Below, piece after piece: positions 34,932 to 43,176 of a stretch of DNA of 64,000 nucleotides (within the stretch, counting starts at the first letter, position 1; each line of letters opens with the position of its first letter). The stretch covers positions 1 through 64,000 of the forward strand of contig JAUTXP010000009.1 in the NCBI GenBank assembly GCA_030837965.1. Reading direction: 5' to 3'. A program made the position numbers and the translations under genes. Source of the DNA: Acidimicrobiaceae bacterium (GTDB lineage: Bacteria; Actinomycetota; Acidimicrobiia; Acidimicrobiales; JAUTXP01). The notes below the pieces were generated by a model. That model was not told the origin of the DNA and searched no databases. It worked only from the letters and a program-made list of their open reading frames with translations.

Positions 34932-35938
34932 GTGGGACGCGGCTCCTTCGGGAGCCCCAACACCAGCTCCCCGATGATGTTGCGCTGCACCTCGCTCGTC
35001 CCGCCACCCAAGCGGGCCCCCGGCGCGGCCAGAACGCTTTGGCGGTCGCCGAAGGCCACGGCCAGGTCGAAGGTGGTCTCGGTCAGCCCGAGCTTGAGCA
35101 AGGACGCGGCCGGACCGGACCGGGTATCGATGAAGGACAGGGCCCGCGCCTTGGCGTGGAGCGCGGCCAACCGGTCGCGTTCGACTGCACTGCTCGCGTT
35201 GGCCGACCGCAGACGCCGCTGCAAGGCGGCCACCGACGAGCCGATGTACGCCCGTTCGTTTCCGAGCGTGGCCATGGTGACGCCCCATCCGCCATGGGGA
35301 GGGCCGACCAGGTTGGCGGCCGGCACCCGCACGCCGGTGAAGAAGACGTCGTCGAACTCGGCCTCGCCCGTCATCTGGCGGATGGGCCGCACCTCGATGC
35401 CGGGCGAGCGCAGGTCGACCACGAAGAACGAGATCCCCTTGTGCTTGGGCGCGTCGGCCAGGTCCAAGGTGCGGGCCAGCAGGATGCCCCAGTCCGCGGC
35501 GGACGCGCCGGACGACCATGTCTTCTGCCCGTCGAGGACCCATTCGTCGCCGTCGAGGACAGCCCGCAGCGAAAGCGAGGCCAGATCGGAGCCCGCAGCG
35601 GGCTCGGAGAACAACTGGCACCACACGATCTCGCCCGCGCCCGTGCCCGCCAAGAGCTCTTGTTGGTCGGGGGTGCCGAAGGCCAGCAGGGCGTTGGCGG
35701 CCAGCACCAGCCCCACCATGTTGAGCACGGGCGGCACGGCGGCCGCCGCGCACTCCTGAAGCCACACCGTCTTGGCGTCGTCGGGCAGGGCGAAGAAGAC
35801 GTACCCGGCATCGGCCATCCGGCGTTGCCACGCGACCGCCGCCCCGCGCAGACGGGGCGGCATGATCGGCCCGTAGTCGGGCGGCGCGTGGTGCTTGTTG
35901 TCGGCCAGCCAGGTGCGAGCCTGCTGCCGGAAGTCCAC
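34928..35938 (-). CDS. Acyl-CoA dehydrogenase family protein, short form (336 aa)
   Basis: Shorter than usual: the N-terminal helical domain is trimmed. 'WCQLFSEPAAGSDLASLSLR' and 'ADAPKHKGISFFVVDLRSPG' mark the beta domain, and 'GGGTSEVQRNIIGELVLGLP' the end. The position of the MCAD-type catalytic Glu is Gly. Short forms like this often pair with a second FadE in alpha2beta2 enzymes for steroid side chains. Start GTG 35938 shares one base with the SDR stop (TAGTG). Confidence 0.88.
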   Translation of the reverse strand: MDFRQQARTWLADNKHHAPPDYGPIMPPRLRGAAVAWQRRMADAGYVFFALPDDAKTVWLQECAAAAVPPVLNMVGLVLAANALLAFGTPDQQELLAGTGAGEIVWCQLFSEPAAGSDLASLSLRAVLDGDEWVLDGQKTWSSGASAADWGILLARTLDLADAPKHKGISFFVVDLRSPGIEVRPIRQMTGEAEFDDVFFTGVRVPAANLVGPPHGGWGVTMATLGNERAYIGSSVAALQRRLRSANASSAVERDRLAALHAKARALSFIDTRSGPAASLLKLGLTETTFDLAVAFGDRQSVLAAPGARLGGGTSEVQRNIIGELVLGLPKEPRPT

Positions 35939-36834
35939 TAAGCGGAGAAGTGCTTCAGCAGTTGGCCGAACTCGTCTGCCGGGCCGGAGGGGACGATGTA
36001 GCCGTCCTCATTGCGGATCTGCTCGAAGTTGTCCCGCACGTCCTCGAGGGTCAGCGCCGCGTTGTAGTAGCCCTCGGTCAGGCCAATGAAGAAGCGGGCG
36101 ATGCGCCCGCCTGCGGCGCTGTAGATCTCGCCGGTCACCGGGCAGTCCTCGTGTACCAGCCAGGCCACGATGGGGGAGACCAGCTTGGGGTCGAGCTTGT
36201 CGGCCAGCGGTCCGAGCAGCTCCTCGGTCATGCGGGTGCGGGCCACGGGGGCCAAGGCGTTGGCCTTGATGTTGTACTTGGCCCCCTCGGCGGCCAGCAC
36301 GCGCGTGAAGCCGACCAGGCCCATCTTGGCTGCGCCATAGTTCGACTGGCCGAAGTTGCCGAGGATGCCCGAGTTGGACGACGTGTTGACGATGCGCCCA
36401 TAGCTCTGCTCGCGCATCTTGATCCACGCGGGCCGGGTGACGTTGAAGGAGCCCTTGAGGTGGACGTCGATGACCGGGTCGAGGAACTCCGGCGTCATGT
36501 TGTGGAAGGTCTTGTCCCGCAGGATGCCTGCGTTGTTGATGACGATGTCGACCTTGCCGAAGGCGTCGATCGCCGTCTGCACGATGGCCTCGCCGCCTTC
36601 GGCGGTGGCCACGCTGTTGGTGTCGGCCACGGCCACGCCGCCCAAGTCCTCGATCTCCTTGGCCGTGGTGTGGGCGGGCCCGGCGTCGCCGCCCTCGCCC
36701 GTCACCGACCCGCCCAGGTCGTTGACCACCACCTGCGCGCCCCGCGAGGCGAGCAGCAGCGCGTGCTCTCGGCCCAGGCCCCCGCCCGCGCCGGTGATGA
36801 TCGCAACCTTGCCGTCGTACCCGAGATCAGCCAT
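35938..36834 (-). CDS. SDR, 17-beta-HSD4/3-hydroxyacyl-CoA dehydrogenase type (298 aa)
   Basis: Resembles the N-terminal half of the peroxisomal multifunctional enzyme: 'IITGAGGGLGREHALLLA', 'VVVNDLGGSVTGEG', 'NNAGILRDKTFHNM', and 'SNYGAAKMGLVGFTRVLA' active site. It would oxidise 3-hydroxyacyl-CoA with NAD. Neighbouring acyl-CoA dehydrogenases and CoA ligase support beta-oxidation of a fatty or steroid acyl chain. Confidence 0.93.
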   Translation of the reverse strand: MADLGYDGKVAIITGAGGGLGREHALLLASRGAQVVVNDLGGSVTGEGGDAGPAHTTAKEIEDLGGVAVADTNSVATAEGGEAIVQTAIDAFGKVDIVINNAGILRDKTFHNMTPEFLDPVIDVHLKGSFNVTRPAWIKMREQSYGRIVNTSSNSGILGNFGQSNYGAAKMGLVGFTRVLAAEGAKYNIKANALAPVARTRMTEELLGPLADKLDPKLVSPIVAWLVHEDCPVTGEIYSAAGGRIARFFIGLTEGYYNAALTLEDVRDNFEQIRNEDGYIVPSGPADEFGQLLKHFSA

Positions 36835-36908
36835 GGCCGGACGGTAGTCGCAGCCTTGACCAGCCGGTCAACTCGAACGAGTCGACGCAGCCGCAGGCGC
36901 AGGTGCCG

Positions 36909-38525
36909 TCAAGCCAGCCGGGCCGCGGCCTCCGCCTTCAAGCGCTTGTAGTCGACCTTGCCGTTGGGGGCCCGGCCGATGGTGTCGACCGGCAGCACCC
37001 GCTTGGGCGCCTTGTAGGTCGCCAGCCGCGACTTCACGTGGGCGATGACGTCGGCCTCGTCGAGGCCCGCTCCGTCGTGCAGCTCGACCACCGCGGTGAT
37101 GGCCTCGCCCCACTTCTCGTGGGGTACGCCGACGGCGACCGCGTCGCGGATGGACGGGTGCGTCTTCAACGCCTCCTCGACCTCCTCCGGGTACACCTTC
37201 TCGCCGCCCGTGTTGATGCAGACCGACCCGCGGCCCAGGAGCTTGAGCGACCCGTCGGCCTCGACCGTGGCGTAGTCGCCGGGGATGGAGTAGCGCACGC
37301 CGTCGATGGTGCGGAAGGTCTTGGCCGACTTCTCCGGGTCCTTGTAGTAGCCCAGCGGCGTGCGCCCCCGGACGCCGACCATGCCGACCTCGCCCGACCC
37401 CGGCTCCACCAGGCGGCCGTCGTCGGTGATGACGATGGCCTTGTCGCCCAGGCTGAACTTGGCCGTCTGCGCCGCGTTGGCGCCGCCCGACACCGAGTTG
37501 CCCATGCCCAGGGCCTCCGATGAGGAGAAGGCGTCGGCCAGCAGCATCCCGGCGTGGTGGCGCAGCAGCCCCTCCTTGGTCTCCTGGCTCCACATCACGC
37601 CGGACGACACCATCAGCATGAGACTCGAGATGTCGTACTTGCCTGGGTTGGCGTCGAGGGCGCGAAGGATGGGCTTGGCGAAGGCGTCGCCCACGATGGC
37701 CACCGCGTTCACCTTCTCGCTCTCGATGGTGGCCAGCAGCTCATCGGGGTCGAACGTGCGGTTGGCCAGGGTGACGACGCAGCCGCCGCCGTCGAGGATG
37801 TTGAACGACGTGAACGCACCGGTGCCGTGCATGAGTGGGCAGGCGGGCACGCCGCGCAGGCCCGGGCCTTGCTCGGTGCGGAGCCTGCGCACGGTGTCGT
37901 AGTCGGGCTCGGCCGGATAGGGCATGCCGCCCGACTCGTTGAGCGAGCCGAAGATGTCGTCCTGGCGCCACATCACGCCCTTGGGCATGCCCGTGGTGCC
38001 GCCCGTGTAGAGCATGTAGAGGTCGTCGCCGTCGCGGCCCCATGGCCCGGACACGTTCTGCCCGGCCTTGCCCGCGCCCGCCGCGTCCTCATAGGGAGTG
38101 GCCCAATCCGGGCAGGGTCCCGAGCCGTCGTCCACCCACAGCCAGCCCTTGACCTTCGGGAGCTTGTTCCGCAAGACCTCGATGCGCTCGGCGAAGGTGC
38201 CGTGAAAGACGACGGCCACCGCGTCGGCGTTGTCCCAGAGGTACAGCAGCTCGTCCTCGGCGTAGCGGTAGTTGGTGTTCACCGGCGCCAGCCCGGCCCG
38301 GAAGATGGCGAACATCGACTCGAGGAATTCGTTGTCGTTGTAGAGGTAGTGGGCCACCTTGTCCTGGCGGGCCACCCCGAGGTCGAGCAGCCACGACGCC
38401 ACGCCGTTGGCCCGGGCGTCGAACTCGGCCCACGTCACCCGGCGATCGCCGTGGACCAGTGCGGGGGCGTCGGGCTGGGTGTCGGCGATGGTCTCCCAGA
38501 TGTCGGCGAAGTTCCAGCCGGGCAT
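36909..38525 (-). CDS. Acyl-CoA synthetase (FadD-like, 538 aa)
   Basis: ANL-superfamily adenylating enzyme: P-loop 'LYTGGTTGMPKGVMWR', adenine site 'ADAFSSSEALGMG', hinge 'IPGDYATVEADGSLKLLGRG' and the catalytic C-terminal Lys in 'NGKVDYKRL'. Activates a carboxylate with ATP and CoA. It diverges from the acyl-CoA dehydrogenase at 38608 across 82 bases, and ends 75 bases before the SDR operon start. Start ATG 38525. Confidence 0.93.
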   Translation of the reverse strand: MPGWNFADIWETIADTQPDAPALVHGDRRVTWAEFDARANGVASWLLDLGVARQDKVAHYLYNDNEFLESMFAIFRAGLAPVNTNYRYAEDELLYLWDNADAVAVVFHGTFAERIEVLRNKLPKVKGWLWVDDGSGPCPDWATPYEDAAGAGKAGQNVSGPWGRDGDDLYMLYTGGTTGMPKGVMWRQDDIFGSLNESGGMPYPAEPDYDTVRRLRTEQGPGLRGVPACPLMHGTGAFTSFNILDGGGCVVTLANRTFDPDELLATIESEKVNAVAIVGDAFAKPILRALDANPGKYDISSLMLMVSSGVMWSQETKEGLLRHHAGMLLADAFSSSEALGMGNSVSGGANAAQTAKFSLGDKAIVITDDGRLVEPGSGEVGMVGVRGRTPLGYYKDPEKSAKTFRTIDGVRYSIPGDYATVEADGSLKLLGRGSVCINTGGEKVYPEEVEEALKTHPSIRDAVAVGVPHEKWGEAITAVVELHDGAGLDEADVIAHVKSRLATYKAPKRVLPVDTIGRAPNGKVDYKRLKAEAAARLA

Positions 38526-38607
38526 GCGCGTTCGGTCCCCCTCGTGACGTGACAGCGTCGTCAGTCTACGGGTGCCGTGGGCGGCTCGGCATCGGTAGGT
38601 TTGGGCC

Positions 38608-39768
38608 ATGGACTTCGAGCTTCCCGGCGATGACGACCCGCGCCGACAGGCCGTGCGGGCCTGGTTGGCCGACCACCCGGCGCCGACGGGCAGGCAGCTC
38701 GCCGAGGCCGGCTTCGTGGCCCCGCACTGGCCCAAGCCGTGGGGGCTCGACGCCGATCCCATCCATCAGCTCGTGATCGACGAGGAGTTGCGGCGGTCGG
38801 GCATCGGGCGGCCCGTGAACCCGATCGGGATCGGCTGGGCCGGTCCGACCATCCTGCACGCGGGGACCGACGAGCAGAAGGACCGGTACCTCATGCCGAT
38901 CCTGGCGGGCGAGGAGATGTGGTGTCAGCTCTTTTCCGAGCCGGGCGCGGGGTCCGACTTGGCCGGCCTCGGCACGCGGGCCGTGCGCGACGGCGACACC
39001 TATGTGGTCAACGGCCAGAAGATCTGGACGTCGCTCGGGCATGTCTCCAAGTTCGGCATCCTCATCGCCCGCACCAACCCGGACGCGCCCAAGCACAAGG
39101 GCGTGTCGTACTTCATCTGCCCGATGGACACGCCCGGCATCGAGGTCCGGCCCATCGTGGAGATGACCGGCGTACACACCTTCAACGAGGTGTTCTTCAC
39201 CGACGTGCGCATCCCGGCCCAGAACCTGGTCGGCGATGAGAACGAGGGCTGGACGCTGGCCAAGGTCACGCTGGGCAACGAGCGGGTGTCGCTGTCGGGC
39301 GAGGGCGCGCTGTGGGGGCGGGGGCCGACGGCGGGCGACCTGCTCGACGTGGTCAAGTCCGGCGGCGGGTGCGACGACCCGCTGCTGCGCCAGCGCCTGG
39401 CCGCGCTCTACATCGAGGCCGAGGTGCTGCGGCTGATCCGGCTGCGCACGGTCACGGCCAAGGTGCAGGGCCGACAGCCCGGGCCCGAGGCGTCGGTGCG
39501 CAAGGCGTTGGCCGACGAGCACGGCCAGCACATCATGGGGCTGGCCAAGGACTTGGCGGGCGCGGCGGGCATGCTCAACGACGTCGGACCTATGGGGGCG
39601 GCCGCCGGGGAGTGGGCGTTCGGGTACCTGTTCGCGCCCGCCCTCACCATCGGGGGCGGCACGTCCGAGGTGCAGCGCAACATCATCGCCGAGCGGGTCC
39701 TTGGCCTGCCCCACGACCTCGACGCCGAAGTGGGCAAGACCTGGGCCGAGTCCCGCCGCCCCGCCTGA
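38608..39768 (+). CDS. Acyl-CoA dehydrogenase family protein (386 aa)
   Basis: Full-length dehydrogenase with 'WCQLFSEPGAGSDLAGLGTR', 'DAPKHKGVSYFICPMDTPG' and 'IGGGTSEVQRNIIAERVLGLP'. Again Gly stands where MCAD-type enzymes have Glu. Divergent from the CoA ligase. Likely the larger partner of the short dehydrogenase 3 kb away, but pairing is a guess. Confidence 0.92.
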   Translation: MDFELPGDDDPRRQAVRAWLADHPAPTGRQLAEAGFVAPHWPKPWGLDADPIHQLVIDEELRRSGIGRPVNPIGIGWAGPTILHAGTDEQKDRYLMPILAGEEMWCQLFSEPGAGSDLAGLGTRAVRDGDTYVVNGQKIWTSLGHVSKFGILIARTNPDAPKHKGVSYFICPMDTPGIEVRPIVEMTGVHTFNEVFFTDVRIPAQNLVGDENEGWTLAKVTLGNERVSLSGEGALWGRGPTAGDLLDVVKSGGGCDDPLLRQRLAALYIEAEVLRLIRLRTVTAKVQGRQPGPEASVRKALADEHGQHIMGLAKDLAGAAGMLNDVGPMGAAAGEWAFGYLFAPALTIGGGTSEVQRNIIAERVLGLPHDLDAEVGKTWAESRRPA

Positions 39769-39889
39769 CACCGATCCGGGTGCGGTCCCCGCGACCGGGC
39801 CGTGGGTAGCCAGGGCGGAAATGGCTCGATCGGGCCATGGCGGACGCAAGCGCCCATGCGTCACGCTTGCCGTCATGGGGGCGGCTCAG

Positions 39890-40264
39890 ATGTTTCGAGT
39901 GGTGCTGGTCGACGACGAGGAGCCGGTGCGCGCCCTCATCGGGATCACGCTGGGCCTCGATCGGCACTTCTCGGTGGTGGGCGAGGCCAGTGACGGCGAG
40001 CAGGCGGTCACGCTGGTCAACCTCCAGCACCCCGACGCCGTCGTGCTCGACCTGATGATGCCGAAGGGCGGTGGCATGGACGCCATCCCCCGCATCCGCA
40101 TCTGCTCGCCCGAGACCAAGATCGTCGTCTTCTCGGCCCTGGCCGCCGACCAGATGAGCGACGAGGCCATGGCCAAGGGCGCCCACGCCTACATCGAGAA
40201 GAGCCGCTTCTCGACCGACCTGCCGGACGTGCTCCAGCGGCTCTGCTCGGCCACCTGCGCCTGA
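39890..40264 (+). CDS. Single-domain response regulator
   Basis: Receiver domain only, 124 residues from ATG 39890 (ATG 39875 is also possible). Acidic pair in 'RVVLVDDEEPV', phosphoacceptor Asp in 'VVLDLMMPKGG', switch Ser in 'VVFSALAAD', and conserved Lys in 'YIEKSRF'. No output domain and no kinase gene next to it; it may act through protein binding. Convergent with the flavin reductase gene. Confidence 0.88.
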   Translation: MFRVVLVDDEEPVRALIGITLGLDRHFSVVGEASDGEQAVTLVNLQHPDAVVLDLMMPKGGGMDAIPRIRICSPETKIVVFSALAADQMSDEAMAKGAHAYIEKSRFSTDLPDVLQRLCSATCA

Positions 40265-40294
40265 GTCGTCTGCGTCCAGGACCGTCGCCGATCT

Positions 40295-40345
40295 GCATTT
40301 GGGCGTAGTTGTGGTCGGAAAACGACGGGAACTACGCCCAAATGC
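40295..40345. terminator. 16-bp palindrome between convergent genes, CATTTGGGCG family
   Basis: GCATTTGGGCGTAGTT (40295-40310) pairs perfectly with 40330-40345 across a 19-nt loop. It sits between two genes that face each other and could end transcription from both. It shares its outer core with the two palindromes at 18.1 kb. Confidence 0.75.
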
Positions 40346-40391
40346 GAGAAGACCCCCCGGGGGCCACGGCGATCAGCGACGCGCGGGGAGG

Positions 40392-41639
40392 TCAGGGCCG
40401 ACGTGACGTGAAGGCGCCGTCGCCGGTGATGGAGTGTGAGCCCCACCGACCCGGGGTGGCCAGCACGGCCCGGGGATAGTCCTCGAAGAGCCAGCGGGCG
40501 AAGTGGCGGCGAGTCCACGGCGTCAGCCCGGCCACGCGCACTGCGGTCCGCACTCCCCGCCGGTGGGCCAGGGCGTGCCTGGACAAGAAGTCGGCCAGTC
40601 GGTTGTCGACGGCCAAGCCGCCCCGCACCGCGGCCTCGTAGGCCTCGGCCCCGCCGCCCCCCACGATCGTCTCGGCGGCCAGCACCCCGGTCTCCAAGGC
40701 CTGGCCGATGCCCTCGCCCGTCATCGGGTCGGTGGCCCGGGCCGCGTCGCCCACAAACAACACCCGCCCGCCCGCCGCGCTCAGCGCCGTCGACCCGACC
40801 CGGGCCGGGATGGGCCACGCCTTGGGCGGCGCCTCCGGACGGGCCGTCGGCCCCAAGGCGGCGCGCACATGGGGCAGGTCGAGCACGGCGGCCCACTGGT
40901 CCTTCATCACCTTCGTCGGCTGCCCCGGCCGGCGGCGGATGCCGAAGCCCACATTGGCCCGGCCGTCGGGCAGGGGGAACGACCACGCGTACCCCGGAAG
41001 CAGGGCGGGCTCGAACCAGACCCACAACTGCGAGGCCGCCACTCCGGTCACGCCCCCGAAGTACTGGCGCATGGCGTGCCACTCGCCCAAGTAGCCGTGC
41101 TCGTCCGACGCGCCCACGTGCTTGCGCACCGTCGACCACATCCCGTCGGCCGCGATGACGTGCTCGGCCGAGACCGTGCCGATGCCTTCGACCTCGACCG
41201 ACACGGACTGCGACACGGACTCGCCCGACCCGCGCCTGCCCGACCCGCGCCCGCCGACCACGGCCCCCACGACCTCGTGCCCGTCGTGCACCTTGACCCC
41301 GGCGGCGCGCGCCACGTCCAACAGGGCCGCGTCCAAATCCACCCGCCGGGCCACTGCGCCGTACAGGCCCCGTCCGCGCGGGAGCGGGAAGGCCACCGAC
41401 CGGCCCGACACCGACCGCACCCACACGTCGTCGATGGTCTGCCACGACGCCACCGACGAAGGGTCCAGCCCGAGCGACTCCAAGAGCCGCAGCGCGCCGG
41501 TGGTCAGCCCGTCGCCGCAGCACTTGTCCCTGGGGAAGGCGGCCTTGTCGAACAAGGCCACGTCCCGGCCCGCCCGGGCCAAGACGATGGCGGCGGCGGT
41601 ACCGGCAGGCCCGCCGCCGACCACCACCACGTCGGGCAA
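40392..41639 (-). CDS. Geranylgeranyl-reductase-type FAD oxidoreductase (415 aa)
   Basis: PHBH-fold flavoprotein: 'VVVVGGGPAGTAAAIVLARA', 'CCGDGLTTGALRLLESLGL', and the FAD pocket 'LFVGDAARATDPMTGEGIGQ'. This group reduces isoprenoid chains such as geranylgeranyl groups or menaquinone side chains. The start is TTG 41639, one base after the previous stop; GTG 41630 would also give the fold. A Ser/Gly-rich, repeat-like loop ('GGRGSGRRGSGESVSQSVSV') interrupts the substrate domain. Confidence 0.88.
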   Translation of the reverse strand: MPDVVVVGGGPAGTAAAIVLARAGRDVALFDKAAFPRDKCCGDGLTTGALRLLESLGLDPSSVASWQTIDDVWVRSVSGRSVAFPLPRGRGLYGAVARRVDLDAALLDVARAAGVKVHDGHEVVGAVVGGRGSGRRGSGESVSQSVSVEVEGIGTVSAEHVIAADGMWSTVRKHVGASDEHGYLGEWHAMRQYFGGVTGVAASQLWVWFEPALLPGYAWSFPLPDGRANVGFGIRRRPGQPTKVMKDQWAAVLDLPHVRAALGPTARPEAPPKAWPIPARVGSTALSAAGGRVLFVGDAARATDPMTGEGIGQALETGVLAAETIVGGGGAEAYEAAVRGGLAVDNRLADFLSRHALAHRRGVRTAVRVAGLTPWTRRHFARWLFEDYPRAVLATPGRWGSHSITGDGAFTSRRP

Positions 41640-41640
41640 C

Positions 41641-42522
41641 TCAGCCCTTTCCCAGCACGGCCCGCAAGGCCGCGTCCAGCGTCGGATGCCGGAACTGGTA
41701 GCCGGTGGCCTCCAGTTTGGCGGGCAGGACCCGTTGCCCGGCCAACAGCATCTCGTCGGCCATCCCCCTGCCGAACATCGTGCGCAGAGCGGCGGCGGGC
41801 ACGGCCAGCACGGCCGGTCGACCAAGGACCTTGCCCAGGGCCTTGGTGAACTCGGCGTTGGTGACCGGGTTGGGCGCGGTGGCGTTGAGGGGACCCTCCA
41901 CTGCCTCGTTGTCGAGGGCGTGCCTGATGGCGCCCACCTCGTCGTCGATGGCGATCCAGCTCTGCCACTGGCGGCCGTTGCCGAGTCGCCCGCCCGCGCC
42001 CAGCCGGAACGGCGTGAGCTGCTTGGCCAGCGCGCCGCCCTTGGGCGAGAGCACGATGCCGCTGCGCACCAGCACGGTGCGCACCCCCGCCTTGGACGCG
42101 GGCCCGGTCGCCGCCTCCCACTGCCGGCACACGTCGGCCAGGAAGCCCTGACCCGGGGTGCTGTCCTCGGTCAGCGGCTCGTCGCCCCGATCGCCGTAGT
42201 AGCCGACGGCCGACGCGCTGACGAAAGCCCGGAGCTGGTCGGCCCGACGGGCCGCAGCGGTGGCCAGCGCGGTGGTGCCCTTGACCCGGCTGTCGAGCAC
42301 CTTGGCCTTGTGCCCGTCAGACCACCGGTGCTCGCCGATGCCCTCGCCCGCCAGGTGCACGACGGCGTCGACCCCTTCGAGGGCGGACTCGTCGAACGTG
42401 CCCGACTCGGGCTCCCACTGATGGCCTCGCGACAGCCGCACCACCTCGTCCCCGTCCGCCTCGAGGGCGGCGACGAGGGCCGTGCCGATCAGTCCGTGAG
42501 ACCCGGTGACGAGGACGCGCAT
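41641..42522 (-). CDS. TIGR01777-type NAD-dependent epimerase/dehydratase
   Basis: 293-residue extended SDR: N-terminal 'MRVLVTGSHGLIGTALVAAL', 'VHLAGEGIGEHRWS', 'SASAVGYYGDRGDEPLTED' and the C-terminal 'GYQFRHPTLDAALRAVLGKG', all typical of the YfcH/SulA-like subgroup. Its reaction is not known. It is followed directly by the flavin reductase gene on a TTG start. Confidence 0.92.
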   Translation of the reverse strand: MRVLVTGSHGLIGTALVAALEADGDEVVRLSRGHQWEPESGTFDESALEGVDAVVHLAGEGIGEHRWSDGHKAKVLDSRVKGTTALATAAARRADQLRAFVSASAVGYYGDRGDEPLTEDSTPGQGFLADVCRQWEAATGPASKAGVRTVLVRSGIVLSPKGGALAKQLTPFRLGAGGRLGNGRQWQSWIAIDDEVGAIRHALDNEAVEGPLNATAPNPVTNAEFTKALGKVLGRPAVLAVPAAALRTMFGRGMADEMLLAGQRVLPAKLEATGYQFRHPTLDAALRAVLGKG

Positions 42523-42537
42523 CCCCGCATCTTCCCC

Positions 42538-43176
42538 TCAGTCGCGCTGCAACAGCCAAGTCAGCGTGCCCGACAGGGCGATCAGACCGGCCACGCCCAC
42601 GGCCACGACCCAAGGCCGGGCCCCGCCATAGGCGACCCCGAGCACATAGCCCGCGCCCACGCTGGCTGCGGTGGACAGAGCCAGCCCCGCACCGTCGGCC
42701 CACAAGAAGCGGCGCGGCTCCATGTCCGACGCGCCGACCGTCGCACTGAGCAGACCGGTGGGGAAGATGGCGAAGCGGGCCAGGAAGACGAGTCGCGCCC
42801 CTTTGCGTTCGAGCACGTCGCGGAGCCGCCGGATCTGGTCGCGGTTGAGCAGGCGGGCGGCGACGAAGGGCAGCTCGTCGTCGCCGTCGATGTCCTCCGA
42901 CCACGCCCTGCCCAGCGCGAAGTAGAGCCAGATGGCCAGTACCTGCAAAGGGACGGCGGCGAGCAGGACAGTCGGCAGGAAGACGTCGCCTTGGCGGGCG
43001 AGGAACGCGCCTGCCAGCAAGACGATCTGACTGGGCCGCAGCAGGGCCAGCACGACGAAGTGGCGTCGATACAAGAACGGGAACAGGGGCAGGGCCACCG
43101 CGCCCGCCACCAGGCGCACGGCCGCGAGCCACAACAACAGGTGCTTGGCCCGCTTGGGCGACGCGGGCCGGGTCAA
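42538..43176 (-). CDS. VTT/DedA-like integral membrane protein (212 aa)
   Basis: TTG 43176 overlaps the VanW stop (TTGA). Several hydrophobic helices, with 'RFAIFPTGLLSATVGASDM' in the middle, resemble the SNARE-associated VTT domain of DedA proteins (membrane transporters or scramblases). The basic, re-entrant segment is kept. Coupled to VanW, so a cell-envelope role is likely. Confidence 0.72.
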   Translation of the reverse strand: MTRPASPKRAKHLLLWLAAVRLVAGAVALPLFPFLYRRHFVVLALLRPSQIVLLAGAFLARQGDVFLPTVLLAAVPLQVLAIWLYFALGRAWSEDIDGDDELPFVAARLLNRDQIRRLRDVLERKGARLVFLARFAIFPTGLLSATVGASDMEPRRFLWADGAGLALSTAASVGAGYVLGVAYGGARPWVVAVGVAGLIALSGTLTWLLQRD

